Source: Eledone cirrhosa
Lineage: Eukaryota; Mollusca; Cephalopoda; Octopoda; Eledonidae
NCBI GenBank assembly: GCA_964016885.1
Contig: OZ024759.1
Location: forward strand, 509,001 to 573,000
Length of the DNA stretch: 64,000 nucleotides
Direction: 5' to 3'
Positions 30,380-42,458 of the stretch are shown here, one piece after another (position 1 is the first letter of the stretch; every line of letters begins with the position of its first letter). The notes under the pieces are model-generated. The model ran no database searches and had not been told where the DNA came from. It saw only the letters and a list, made by a program, of their open reading frames with translations. A program made the position numbers and the translations under genes.

Positions 30380-31180
30380 AACATGACAAAGTCTATATTA
30401 GTAACATGAAACAGTCTATATTAGTAACATGACAAAGTCTATATTAGTAACATGACACTGTCTATATTAGTAACATGACAAAGTCTATATTAGTAACATG
30501 ACACAGTCTATATTAGTAACATGACACAGTCTATATTAGTAACATGACAAAGTCTATATTAGTGGCATGACAAAGTCTATATTAGTAACATGACAAAGTC
30601 TATATTAGTAACATGACACAGTCTATATTAGTAACATGACAAATACTATATTAGTAACATGACACAGTCTATATTAGTAACATGACAAAGTCTATATTAG
30701 TAACATGACAGTCTATATTAGTAACATGACAGTCTATATTAGTAGCATGACAAAGTCTATATTAGTAACATGACAAAGTCATATTAGTAACATGACACAG
30801 TCTATATTAGTAACATGACAAAGTCTATATTAGTAACATGACACAGTCTATATTAGTAACATGACACAGTCTATATTAGTAACATGACAAAGTCTATATT
30901 AGTAACATGACAAAGTCTATATTAGTAACATGACACAGTTTATATTAGTAACATGACACAGTCTATATTAGTAACATGACATAGTCTATATTAGTAACAT
31001 GACAAAGTCTATATTAGTAACATGACAGTCTATATTGTAACATGACACAGTCTATATTAGTAACATGACACAGTCTATATTAGTAACATGACAGTCTATA
31101 TTAGTAACATGACAAAGTCTATATTAGTAACATGACAAAGTCTATATTAGTAACATGACAAAGTCTATATTAGTAACATG
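30380..31180 (+). repeat. Reference beta cassette (alpha relative)
   Basis: Beta has the alpha frame (atgaaacag, cactgtc and later agtcatatt, gacatag, tattgtaac) but carries four linked changes. These are taacatg after cactgtc instead of taacttg, gtggcatg instead of gtagcatg, aaatacta instead of aaagacta, and acacagttta instead of the 21-bp acagttta. I find this linked set eight times, at about 30,405, 34,010, 37,805, 40,345, 49,365, 54,105, 58,845 and 62,245, and never in the first 30 kb. It always follows an alpha cassette and precedes a gamma cassette. Confidence 0.85.
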
Positions 31181-31184
31181 ACAA

Positions 31185-32000
31185 AGTCTAGATTAGTAAC
31201 TTGACACAGTCTATATTAGTAACATGACAGAGTCTATATTAGTAACATGACAGTCTATATTAGTAACATGACAAACTCTATATTAGTAGCATGACAAAGT
31301 CTATATTAGTAACATGACACAGTCTATATTAGTAACATGACAATCTATATTAGTAACATGACACAGTCTATATTAGTAACATGACAAAGTCTATATTAGT
31401 AACATGACAAAGTCTATATTAGTAACATGACACAGTCTATATTAGTAACATGACACAGTCTATATTAATAACATGACAAAGTCTATATTAGTAACATGAC
31501 ACAGTCTATATTAGTAACATGACATAGTCTATATTAGTAACGTGACACAGTCTATATTAGTAACATGACAAAGTCTATATTAGTAGCATGACAAAGTCTA
31601 TATTAGTAACATGACAAAGTCTATATTAGTAACATGACACAGTCTATATTAGTAACATGACAAAGTCTATATTAGTAACATGACAAAGTCTATATTAGTA
31701 ACATGACAGTCTATATTAGTAACATGACAAAGTCTCTATTAGTAACATGACAAAGTCTATATTAGTAACATGACAGTCTATATTAGTAACATAACAAAGT
31801 CTATATTAGTAACATGACAGTCTATATTGTAACATGACACAGTCTATATTAGTAACATGACACAGTCTATATTAGTAACATGACATAGTCTATATTAGTA
31901 ACATGACAAAGTCTATATTAGTAACAAGACAGTCTATATTGTAACACGACACAGTCTATATTAGTAATATGACACAGTCTATATTAGAAACATGACAGTC
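31185..32000 (+). repeat. Reference gamma cassette (richest in private variants)
   Basis: The order is gtctagatt (31,191), taacttgac, gacagagtc, gacaaactc, gacaatcta, ttaataac, taacgtgac, gtctctatt, cataacaaag, tattgtaac, aacaagac, tgtaacacgac, taatatgac and ttagaaac. The set recurs as a block near 34,790, 38,570, 41,110, 50,135, 54,880, 59,620 and 63,025. The copies at 38,570 and 41,110 lack gtctagatt and are shorter by about three monomers (the stretch with taacgtgac). They also have agtccatatt in place of agtctatatt after aacaagac. These copies form a sub-lineage. Confidence 0.85.
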
Positions 32001-32959
32001 TATATTAGTAACATGACAAAGTCTATATTAGTAACATGACAAAGTCTATATTAGTAACATGACAAAGTCTATATTAGTAGCATGACACAGTCTATATTAG
32101 TAACATGACACAGTCTATATTAGTAACATGACAGTCTATATTAGTAACATGACAAAGTCTATATTAGTAGCATGACAAAGTCTATATTAGTAACATGACA
32201 CAGTCTATATTAGTAACATGACAGTCTATATTAGTAACATGACACAGTCTATATTAGTAACATGACAAAGTCTATATTAGTAGCATGACAAAGTCTATAT
32301 TAGTAACATGACAGTCTATATTAGTAACATGACAAAGTCTATATTAGTAGCATGACAAATTCTATATTAGTAGCATGACACAGTCTATATTAGTAACATG
32401 ACACAGTCTATATTAGTAACATGACAAAGTCTATATTAGTAGCATGACAAAGTCTATATTAGTAACATGACAAAGTCTATATTAGTAACATGACACAGTC
32501 TATATTAGTAACATGACAAAGACTATATTAGTAACATGACACAGTCTATATTAGTAACATGACAAAGTCTATATTAGTAACATGACAGTCTATATTAGTA
32601 ACATGACAGTCTATATTAGTAGCACGACAAAGTCTATATTAGTAACATGACAAAGTCATATTAGTAACATGACACAGTCTATATTAGTAACATGACAAAG
32701 TCTATATTAGTAACATGACACAGTCTATATTAGTAACATGACAAAGTCTATATTAGTAACATGACAAAGTCTATATTAGTAGCATGACACAGTCTATATT
32801 AGTAACATGACACAGTCTATATTAGTAACATGACAGTCTATATTAGTAACATGACAAAGTCTATATTAGTAGCATGACAAAGTCTATATTAGTAACATGA
32901 CACAGTCTATATTAGTAACATGACAGTCTATATTAGTAACATGACAAAGTCTATATTAG

Positions 32960-35900
32960 TAGCATTTACAAAGTCTATATTAGTAGCATGACACAGTCTA
33001 TATTAGTAACATGACACAGTCTATATTAGTAACATGACAAAGTCTATATTAGTAGCATGACAAAGTCTATATTAGTAACATGACAAAGTCTATATTAGTA
33101 ACATGACACAGTCTATATTAGTAACATGACAAAGTCTATATTAGTAACATGAAACAGTCTATATTAGTAACATGACAAAGTCTATATTAGTAACATGACA
33201 CTGTCTATATTAGTAACTTGACAAAGTCTATATTAGTAACATGACACAGTCTATATTAGTAACATGACACAGTCTATATTAGTAACATGACAAAGTCTAT
33301 ATTAGTAGCATGACAAAGTCTATATTAGTAACATGACAAAGTCTATATTAGTAACATGACACAGTCTATATTAGTAACATGACAAAGACTATATTAGTAA
33401 CATGACACAGTCTATATTAGTAACATGACAAAGTCTATATTAGTAACATGACAGTCTATATTCGTAACATGACAGTCTATATTAGTAGCATGACAAAGTC
33501 TATATTAGTAACATGACAAAGTCATATTAGTAACATGACACAGTCTATATTAGTAACATGACACAGTCTATATTAGTAACATGACACAGTCTATATTAGT
33601 AACATGACACAGTCTATATTAGTAACATGACAAAGTCTATATTAGTAACATGACAAAGTCTATATTAGTAACATGACAGTTTTAATTAGTAACATGACAC
33701 AGTCTATATTAGTAACATGACATAGTCTATATTAGTAACATGACAAAGTCTATATTAGTAACATGACAGTCTATATTGTAACATGACACAGTCTATATTA
33801 GTAACATGACACAGTCTATATTAGTAACATGACAGTCTATATTAGTAACATGACAAAGTCTATATTAGTAACATGACAAAGTCTATATTAGTAGCATGAC
33901 AAAGTCTATATTAGTAACATGACAAAGTCTATATTAGTAACATGACACAGTCTATATTAGTAACATGACAAAGTCTATATTAGTAACATGACAAAGTCTA
34001 TATTAGTAACATGAAACAGTCTATATTAGTAACATGACAAAGTCTATATTAGTAACATGACACTGTCTATATTAGTAACATGACAAAGTCTATATTAGTA
34101 ACATGACACAGTCTATATTAGTAACATGACACAGTCTATATTAGTAACATGACAAAGTCTATATTAGTGGCATGACAAAGTCTATATTAGTAACATGACA
34201 AAGTCTATATTAGTAACATGACACAGTCTATATTAGTAACATGACAAATACTATATTAGTAACATGACACAGTCTATATTAGTAACATGACAAAGTCTAT
34301 ATTAGTAACATGACAGTCTATATTAGTAACATGACAGTCTATATTAGTAGCATGACAAAGTCTATATTAGTAACATGACAAAGTCATATTAGTAACATGA
34401 CACAGTCTATATTAGTAACATGACAAAGTCTATATTAGTAACATGACACAGTCTATATTAGTAACATGACACAGTCTATATTAGTAACATGACAAAGTCT
34501 ATATTAGTAACATGACAAAGTCTATATTAGTAACATGACACAGTTTATATTAGTAACATGACACAGTCTATATTAGTAACATGACATAGTCTATATTAGT
34601 AACATGACAAAGTCTATATTAGTAACATGACAGTCTATATTGTAACATGACACAGTCTATATTAGTAACATGACACAGTCTATATTAGTAACATGACAGT
34701 CTATATTAGTAACATGACAAAGTCTATATTAGTAACATGACAAAGTCTATATTAGTAACATGACAAAGTCTATATTAGTAACATGACAAAGTCTAGATTA
34801 GTAACTTGACACAGTCTATATTAGTAACATGACATAGTCTATATTAGTAGCATGACACAGTCTATATTAGTAACATGACAGAGTCTATATTAGTAACATG
34901 ACAGTCTATATTAGTAACATGACAAACTCTATATTAGTAGCATGACAAAGTCTATATTAGTAACATGACACAGTCTATATTAGTAACATGACAATCTATA
35001 TTAGTAACATGACACAGTCTATATTAGTAACATGACAAAGTCTATATTAGTAACATGACAAAGTCTATATTAGTAACATGACACAGTCTATATTAGTAAC
35101 ATGACACAGTCTATATTAATAACATGACAAAGTCTATATTAGTAACATGACACAGTCTATATTAGTAACATGACATAGTCTATATTAGTAACGTGACACA
35201 GTCTATATTAGTAACATGACAAAGTCTATATTAGTAGCATGACAAAGTCTATATTAGTAACATGACAAAGTCTATATTAGTAACATGACACAGTCTATAT
35301 TAGTAACATGACAAAGTCTATATTAGTAACATGACAAAGTCTATATTAGTAACATGACAGTCTATATTAGTAACATGACAAAGTCTCTATTAGTAACATG
35401 ACAAAGTCTATATTAGTAACATGACAGTCTATATTAGTAACATAACAAAGTCTATATTAGTAACATGACAGTCTATATTGTAACATGACACAGTCTATAT
35501 TAGTAACATGACACAGTCTATATTAGTAACATGACATAGTCTATATTAGTAACATGACAAAGTCTATATTAGTAACAAGACAGTCTATATTGTAACACGA
35601 CACAGTCTATATTAGTAATATGACACAGTCTATATTAGAAACATGACAGTCTATATTAGTAACATGACAAAGTCTATATTAGTAACATGACAAAGTCTAT
35701 ATTAGTAACATGACAAAGTCTATATTAGTAGCATGACACAGTCTATATTAGTAACATGACACAGTCTATATTAGTAACATGACAGTCTATATTAGTAACA
35801 TGACAAAGTCTATATTAGTAGCATGACAAAGTCTATATTAGTAACATGACACAGTCTATATTAGTAACATGACAGTCTATATTAGTAACATGACACAGTC

Positions 35901-36611
35901 TATATTAGTAACATGACAAAGTCTATATTAGTAGCATGACAAAGTCTATATTAGTAACATGACAGTCTATATTAGTAACATGACAAAGTCTATATTAGTA
36001 GCATGACAAATTCTATATTAGTAGCATGACACAGTCTATATTAGTAACATGACACAGTCTATATTAGTAACATGACAAAGTCTATATTAGTAGCATGACA
36101 AAGTCTATATTAGTAACATGACAAAGTCTATATTAGTAACATGACACAGTCTATATTAGTAACATGACAAAGACTATATTAGTAACATGACACAGTCTAT
36201 ATTAGTAACATGACAAAGTCTATATTAGTAACATGACAGTCTATATTAGTAACATGACAGTCTATATTAGTAGCACGACAAAGTCTATATTAGTAACATG
36301 ACAAAGTCATATTAGTAACATGACACAGTCTATATTAGTAACATGACAAAGTCTATATTAGTAACATGACACAGTCTATATTAGTAACATGACAAAGTCT
36401 ATATTAGTAACATGACAAAGTCTATATTAGTAGCATGACACAGTCTATATTAGTAACATGACACAGTCTATATTAGTAACATGACAGTCTATATTAGTAA
36501 CATGACAAAGTCTATATTAGTAGCATGACAAAGTCTATATTAGTAACATGACACAGTCTATATTAGTAACATGACAGTCTATATTAGTAACATGACAAAG
36601 TCTATATTAGT
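32960..36611 (+). repeat. Right-type HOR unit P2 (3,651 bp)
   Basis: The order is the same as in P1. It is 46 bp longer because it keeps the gacatag/gtagcatg pair near 34,830. Markers against P1 are atgaaacag (33,152), ttcgtaac (33,463), gtctagatt (34,796) and aaattcta (36,011). It has a private form, acagttttaattag near 33,680, where the core is rearranged. Its gamma cassette lies 15,345 bp upstream of the one in super-unit A (34,796/50,141 and 36,011/51,356). Confidence 0.86.
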
Positions 36612-39600
36612 AGCATTTACAAAGTCTATATTAGTAGCATGACACAGTCTATATTAGTAACATGACACAGTCTATATTAGTAACATGACAAAGTCTATAT
36701 TAGTAGCATGACAAAGTCTATATTAGTAACATGACAAAGTCTATATTAGTAACATGACACAGTCTATATTAGTAACATGACAAAGTCTATATTAGTAACA
36801 TGAAACAGTCTATATTAGTAACATGACAAAGTCTATATTAGTAACATGACACTGTCTATATTAGTAACTTGACAAAGTCTATATTAGTAACATGACACAG
36901 TCTATATTAGTAACATGACACAGTCTATATTAGTAACATGACAAAGTCTATATTAGTAGCATGACAAAGTCTATATTAGTAACATGACAAAGTCTATATT
37001 AGTAACATGACACAGTCTATATTAGTAACATGACAAAGACTATATTAGTAACATGACACAGTCTATATTAGTAACATGACAAAGTCTATATTAGTAACAT
37101 GACAGTCTATATTCGTAACATGACAGTCTATATTAGTAGCATGACAAAGTCTATATTAGTAACATGACAAAGTCATATTAGTAACATGACACAGTCTATA
37201 TTAGTAACATGACACAGTATATATTAGTAACATGACACAGTCTATATTAGTAACATGACACAGTCTATATTAGTAACATGACAAAGTCTATATTAGTAAC
37301 ATGACAAAGTCTATATTAGTAACATGACAGTTTATATTAGTAACATGACACAGTCTATATTAGTAACATGACATAGTCTATATTAGTAACATGACAAAGT
37401 CTATATTAGTAACATGACAGTCTATATTGTAACATGACACAGTCTATATTAGTAACATGACACAGTCTATATTAGTAACATGACAGTCTATATTAGTAAC
37501 ATGACAAAGTCTATATTAGTAACATGACAAAGTCTATATTAGTAGCATGACAAAGTCTATATTAGTAACATGACAAAGTCCATATTAGTAACATGACACA
37601 GTCTATATTAGTAACATGACAAAGTCTATATTAGTAACATGACAAAGTCTATATTAGTAACATGACAAAGTCTATATTAGTAGCATGACAAAGTCTATAT
37701 TAGTAACATGACAAAGTCTATATTAGTAACATGACACAGTCTATATTAGTAACATGACAAAGTCTATATTAGTAACATGACAAAGTCTATATTAGTAACA
37801 TGAAACAGTCTATATTAGTAACATGACAAAGTCTATAATAGTAACATGACACTGTCTATATTAGTAACATGACAAAGTCTATATTAGTAACATGACACAG
37901 TCTATATTAGTAACATGACACAGTCTATATCAGTAACATGACAAAGTCTATATTAGTGGCATGACAAAGTCTATATTAGTAACATGACAAAGTCTATATT
38001 AGTAACATGACACAGTCTATATTAGTAACATGACAAATACTATATTAGTAACATGACACAGTCTATATTAGTAACATGACAAAGTATATATTAGTAACAT
38101 GACAGTCTATATTAGTAACATGACAGTCTATATTAGTAGCATGACAAAGACTATATTAGTAACATGACAAAGTCATATTAGTAACATGACACAGTCTATA
38201 TTAGTAACATGACAATGTCTATATTAGTAACATGACACAGTCTATATTAGTAACATGACACAGTCTATATTAGTAACATGACAAAGTCTATATTAGTAAC
38301 ATGACAAAGTCTATATTAGTAACATGACACAGTTTATATTAGTAACATGACACAGTCTATATTAGTAACATGACATAGTCTATATTAGTAACATGACAAA
38401 GTCTATATTAGTAACATGACAGTCTATATTGTAACATGACACAGTCTATATTAGTAACATGACACAGTCTATATTAGTAACATGACAGTCTATATTAGTA
38501 ACATGACAAAGTCTATATTAGTAACATGACAAAGTCTATATTAGTAACATGACAAAGTCTATATTAGTAACATGACAAAGTCTATATTAGTAACTTGACA
38601 CAGTCTATATTAGTAACATGACATAGTCTATATTAGTAGCATGACACAGTCTATATTAGTAACATGACAGAGTCTATATTAGTAACATGACAGTCTATAT
38701 TAGTAACATGACAAAGTCTATATTAGTAGCATGACAAAGTCTATATTAGTAACATGACACAGTCTATATTAGTAACATGACAATCTATATTAGTAACATG
38801 ACACAGTCTATATTAGTAACATGACAAAGTCTATATTAGTAACATGACAAAGTCTATATTAGTAACATGACACAGTCTATATTAGTAACATGACACAGTC
38901 TATATTAATAACATGACAAAGTCTATATTAGTAACATGACAAAGTCTATATTAGTAGCATGACAAAGTCTATATTAGTAACATGACAAAGTCTATATTAG
39001 TAACATGACACAGTCTATATTAGTAACATGACAAAGTCTATATTAGTAACATGACAAAGTCTATATTAGTAACATGACAGTCTATATTAGTAACATGACA
39101 AAGTCTCTATTAGTAACATGACAAAGTCTATATTAGTAACATGACAGTCTATATTAGTAACATAACAAAGTCTATATTAGTAACATGACAGTCTATATTG
39201 TAACATGACACAGTCTATATTAGTAACATGACACAGTCTATATTAGTAACATGACATAGTCTATATTAGTAACATGACAAAGTCTATATTAGTAACAAGA
39301 CAGTCCATATTGTAACACGACACAGTCTATATTAGTAATATGACACAGTCTATATTAGAAACATGACAGTCTATATTAGTAACATGACAGTCTATATTAG
39401 TAACATGACAAAGTCTATATTAGTAACATGACAAAGTCTATATTAGTAGCATGACAAAGTCTATATTAGTAACATGACAAAGTCTATATTAGTAACATGA
39501 CACAGTCTATATTAGTAACATGACAAAGTCTATATTAGTAACATGACAAAGTCTATATTAGTAACATGAAACAGTCTATATTAGTAACATGACAAAGTCT

Positions 39601-39919
39601 ATATTAGTAACATGACACTGTCTATATTAGTAACTTGACAAAGTCTATATTAGTAACATGACACAGTCTATATTAGTAACATGACACAGTCTATATTAGT
39701 AACATGACAAAGTCTATATTAGTAGCATGACAAAGTCTATATTAGTAACATGACAAAGTCTATATTAGTAACATGACACAGTCTATATTAGTAACATGAC
39801 AAAGACTATATTAGTAACATGACACAGTGTATATTAGTAACATGACAAAGTCTATATTAGTAACATGACAGTCTATATTAGTAACATGACAGTCTATATT
39901 AGTAGCACGACAAAGTCTA
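36611..39919 (+). repeat. Right-type HOR unit P3, overwritten by a tandem duplication
   Basis: It starts like P1 and P2 with gtagcatttac (36,613), alpha (~36,803) and ttcgtaac (37,114, 3,651 bp after 33,463). It then has beta (~37,805) and a short gamma (38,570-39,360). Instead of delta it then runs into another alpha (39,563) with the left-type acagtgta and gcacgac markers. The private variants acagtatat (37,219), agtccatatt (37,581 and 39,306), tctataatag (~37,835), ctatatcag (37,931) and aaagtatatatt (38,086) distinguish it from P1 and P2. The acagtatat form recurs at 52,610 and 57,353. Confidence 0.78.
37381..39919 (+). repeat. Tandem duplication 2,539 bp, copy 1
   Basis: A constant offset of 2,539 holds for tattgtaac (37,429/39,968), ctatatcag (37,931/40,470), agtccatatt (39,306/41,845), acagtgta and gcacgac. 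I saw no difference between the copies in the lines compared. They also share the very rare changes tctataatag, aaagtatatatt and gacaatgtc. To the left of ~37,380 the partner reads gtagcacgac where this copy has gacatag. Confidence 0.9.
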
Positions 39920-42458
39920 TATTAGTAACATGACAAAGTCTATATTAGTAACATGACAGTCTATATTGTAACATGACACAGTCTATATTAGTAACATGAC
40001 ACAGTCTATATTAGTAACATGACAGTCTATATTAGTAACATGACAAAGTCTATATTAGTAACATGACAAAGTCTATATTAGTAGCATGACAAAGTCTATA
40101 TTAGTAACATGACAAAGTCCATATTAGTAACATGACACAGTCTATATTAGTAACATGACAAAGTCTATATTAGTAACATGACAAAGTCTATATTAGTAAC
40201 ATGACAAAGTCTATATTAGTAGCATGACAAAGTCTATATTAGTAACATGACAAAGTCTATATTAGTAACATGACACAGTCTATATTAGTAACATGACAAA
40301 GTCTATATTAGTAACATGACAAAGTCTATATTAGTAACATGAAACAGTCTATATTAGTAACATGACAAAGTCTATAATAGTAACATGACACTGTCTATAT
40401 TAGTAACATGACAAAGTCTATATTAGTAACATGACACAGTCTATATTAGTAACATGACACAGTCTATATCAGTAACATGACAAAGTCTATATTAGTGGCA
40501 TGACAAAGTCTATATTAGTAACATGACAAAGTCTATATTAGTAACATGACACAGTCTATATTAGTAACATGACAAATACTATATTAGTAACATGACACAG
40601 TCTATATTAGTAACATGACAAAGTATATATTAGTAACATGACAGTCTATATTAGTAACATGACAGTCTATATTAGTAGCATGACAAAGACTATATTAGTA
40701 ACATGACAAAGTCATATTAGTAACATGACACAGTCTATATTAGTAACATGACAATGTCTATATTAGTAACATGACACAGTCTATATTAGTAACATGACAC
40801 AGTCTATATTAGTAACATGACAAAGTCTATATTAGTAACATGACAAAGTCTATATTAGTAACATGACACAGTTTATATTAGTAACATGACACAGTCTATA
40901 TTAGTAACATGACATAGTCTATATTAGTAACATGACAAAGTCTATATTAGTAACATGACAGTCTATATTGTAACATGACACAGTCTATATTAGTAACATG
41001 ACACAGTCTATATTAGTAACATGACAGTCTATATTAGTAACATGACAAAGTCTATATTAGTAACATGACAAAGTCTATATTAGTAACATGACAAAGTCTA
41101 TATTAGTAACATGACAAAGTCTATATTAGTAACTTGACACAGTCTATATTAGTAACATGACATAGTCTATATTAGTAGCATGACACAGTCTATATTAGTA
41201 ACATGACAGAGTCTATATTAGTAACATGACAGTCTATATTAGTAACATGACAAAGTCTATATTAGTAGCATGACAAAGTCTATATTAGTAACATGACACA
41301 GTCTATATTAGTAACATGACAATCTATATTAGTAACATGACACAGTCTATATTAGTAACATGACAAAGTCTATATTAGTAACATGACAAAGTCTATATTA
41401 GTAACATGACACAGTCTATATTAGTAACATGACACAGTCTATATTAATAACATGACAAAGTCTATATTAGTAACATGACAAAGTCTATATTAGTAGCATG
41501 ACAAAGTCTATATTAGTAACATGACAAAGTCTATATTAGTAACATGACACAGTCTATATTAGTAACATGACAAAGTCTATATTAGTAACATGACAAAGTC
41601 TATATTAGTAACATGACAGTCTATATTAGTAACATGACAAAGTCTCTATTAGTAACATGACAAAGTCTATATTAGTAACATGACAGTCTATATTAGTAAC
41701 ATAACAAAGTCTATATTAGTAACATGACAGTCTATATTGTAACATGACACAGTCTATATTAGTAACATGACACAGTCTATATTAGTAACATGACATAGTC
41801 TATATTAGTAACATGACAAAGTCTATATTAGTAACAAGACAGTCCATATTGTAACACGACACAGTCTATATTAGTAATATGACACAGTCTATATTAGAAA
41901 CATGACAGTCTATATTAGTAACATGACAGTCTATATTAGTAACATGACAAAGTCTATATTAGTAACATGACAAAGTCTATATTAGTAGCATGACAAAGTC
42001 TATATTAGTAACATGACAAAGTCTATATTAGTAACATGACACAGTCTATATTAGTAACATGACAAAGTCTATATTAGTAACATGACAAAGTCTATATTAG
42101 TAACATGAAACAGTCTATATTAGTAACATGACAAAGTCTATATTAGTAACATGACACTGTCTATATTAGTAACTTGACAAAGTCTATATTAGTAACATGA
42201 CACAGTCTATATTAGTAACATGACACAGTCTATATTAGTAACATGACAAAGTCTATATTAGTAGCATGACAAAGTCTATATTAGTAACATGACAAAGTCT
42301 ATATTAGTAACATGACACAGTCTATATTAGTAACATGACAAAGACTATATTAGTAACATGACACAGTGTATATTAGTAACATGACAAAGTCTATATTAGT
42401 AACATGACAGTCTATATTAGTAACATGACAGTCTATATTAGTAGCACGACAAAGTCTA
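39920..42458 (+). repeat. Tandem duplication 2,539 bp, copy 2
   Basis: This copy is apparently identical to 37,381-39,919 and contains beta (~40,345), short gamma (41,110-41,900) and the beginning of an alpha (42,107). The junction near 39,940 joins a unit that follows gtagcacgac to a plain unit leading to tattgtaac. The corresponding place at the end of copy 2 (42,478) instead continues with agtcatatt, the normal order. The lack of differences makes this the youngest event in the window, or an assembly duplication. Confidence 0.88.

Larger units (their letters stand above)
23035..32960 (+). repeat. 10-kb segmental duplication spanning the domain boundary, copy 1
   Basis: The stretch matches ~41,945-52,005. 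The offset is 18,910 at the left (acagtgta 23,451/42,361) and 18,954 after a 44-bp gain near 42,930. It is 18,929 after the private 25-bp gain at 27,300, and 18,950 after a 21-bp difference near 29,250 (31,191/50,141). It becomes 18,996 after a 46-bp loss near 31,225 (32,360/51,356). All indels are whole monomers or pairs of monomers. The segment includes the left-to-right domain boundary at ~29,350. Confidence 0.83.
29350..32960 (+). repeat. Right-type HOR unit P1 (3,605 bp), first beta/gamma unit
   Basis: The order is gtagcatttac (29,357), alpha (29,547), beta (~30,405; gtggcatg and aaatacta), gamma (31,185-32,000) and delta with aaattcta at 32,360, closing at the next gtagcatttac (32,962). 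The partner P2 lies 3,605 bp downstream (29,547/33,152 and ttcgtaac 29,858/33,463). P1 lacks a 46-bp monomer pair near 31,225 (gacatag plus gtagcatg) that every other gamma cassette in the window has. It shares with P2 the loss of another pair near 32,755. Confidence 0.86.
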
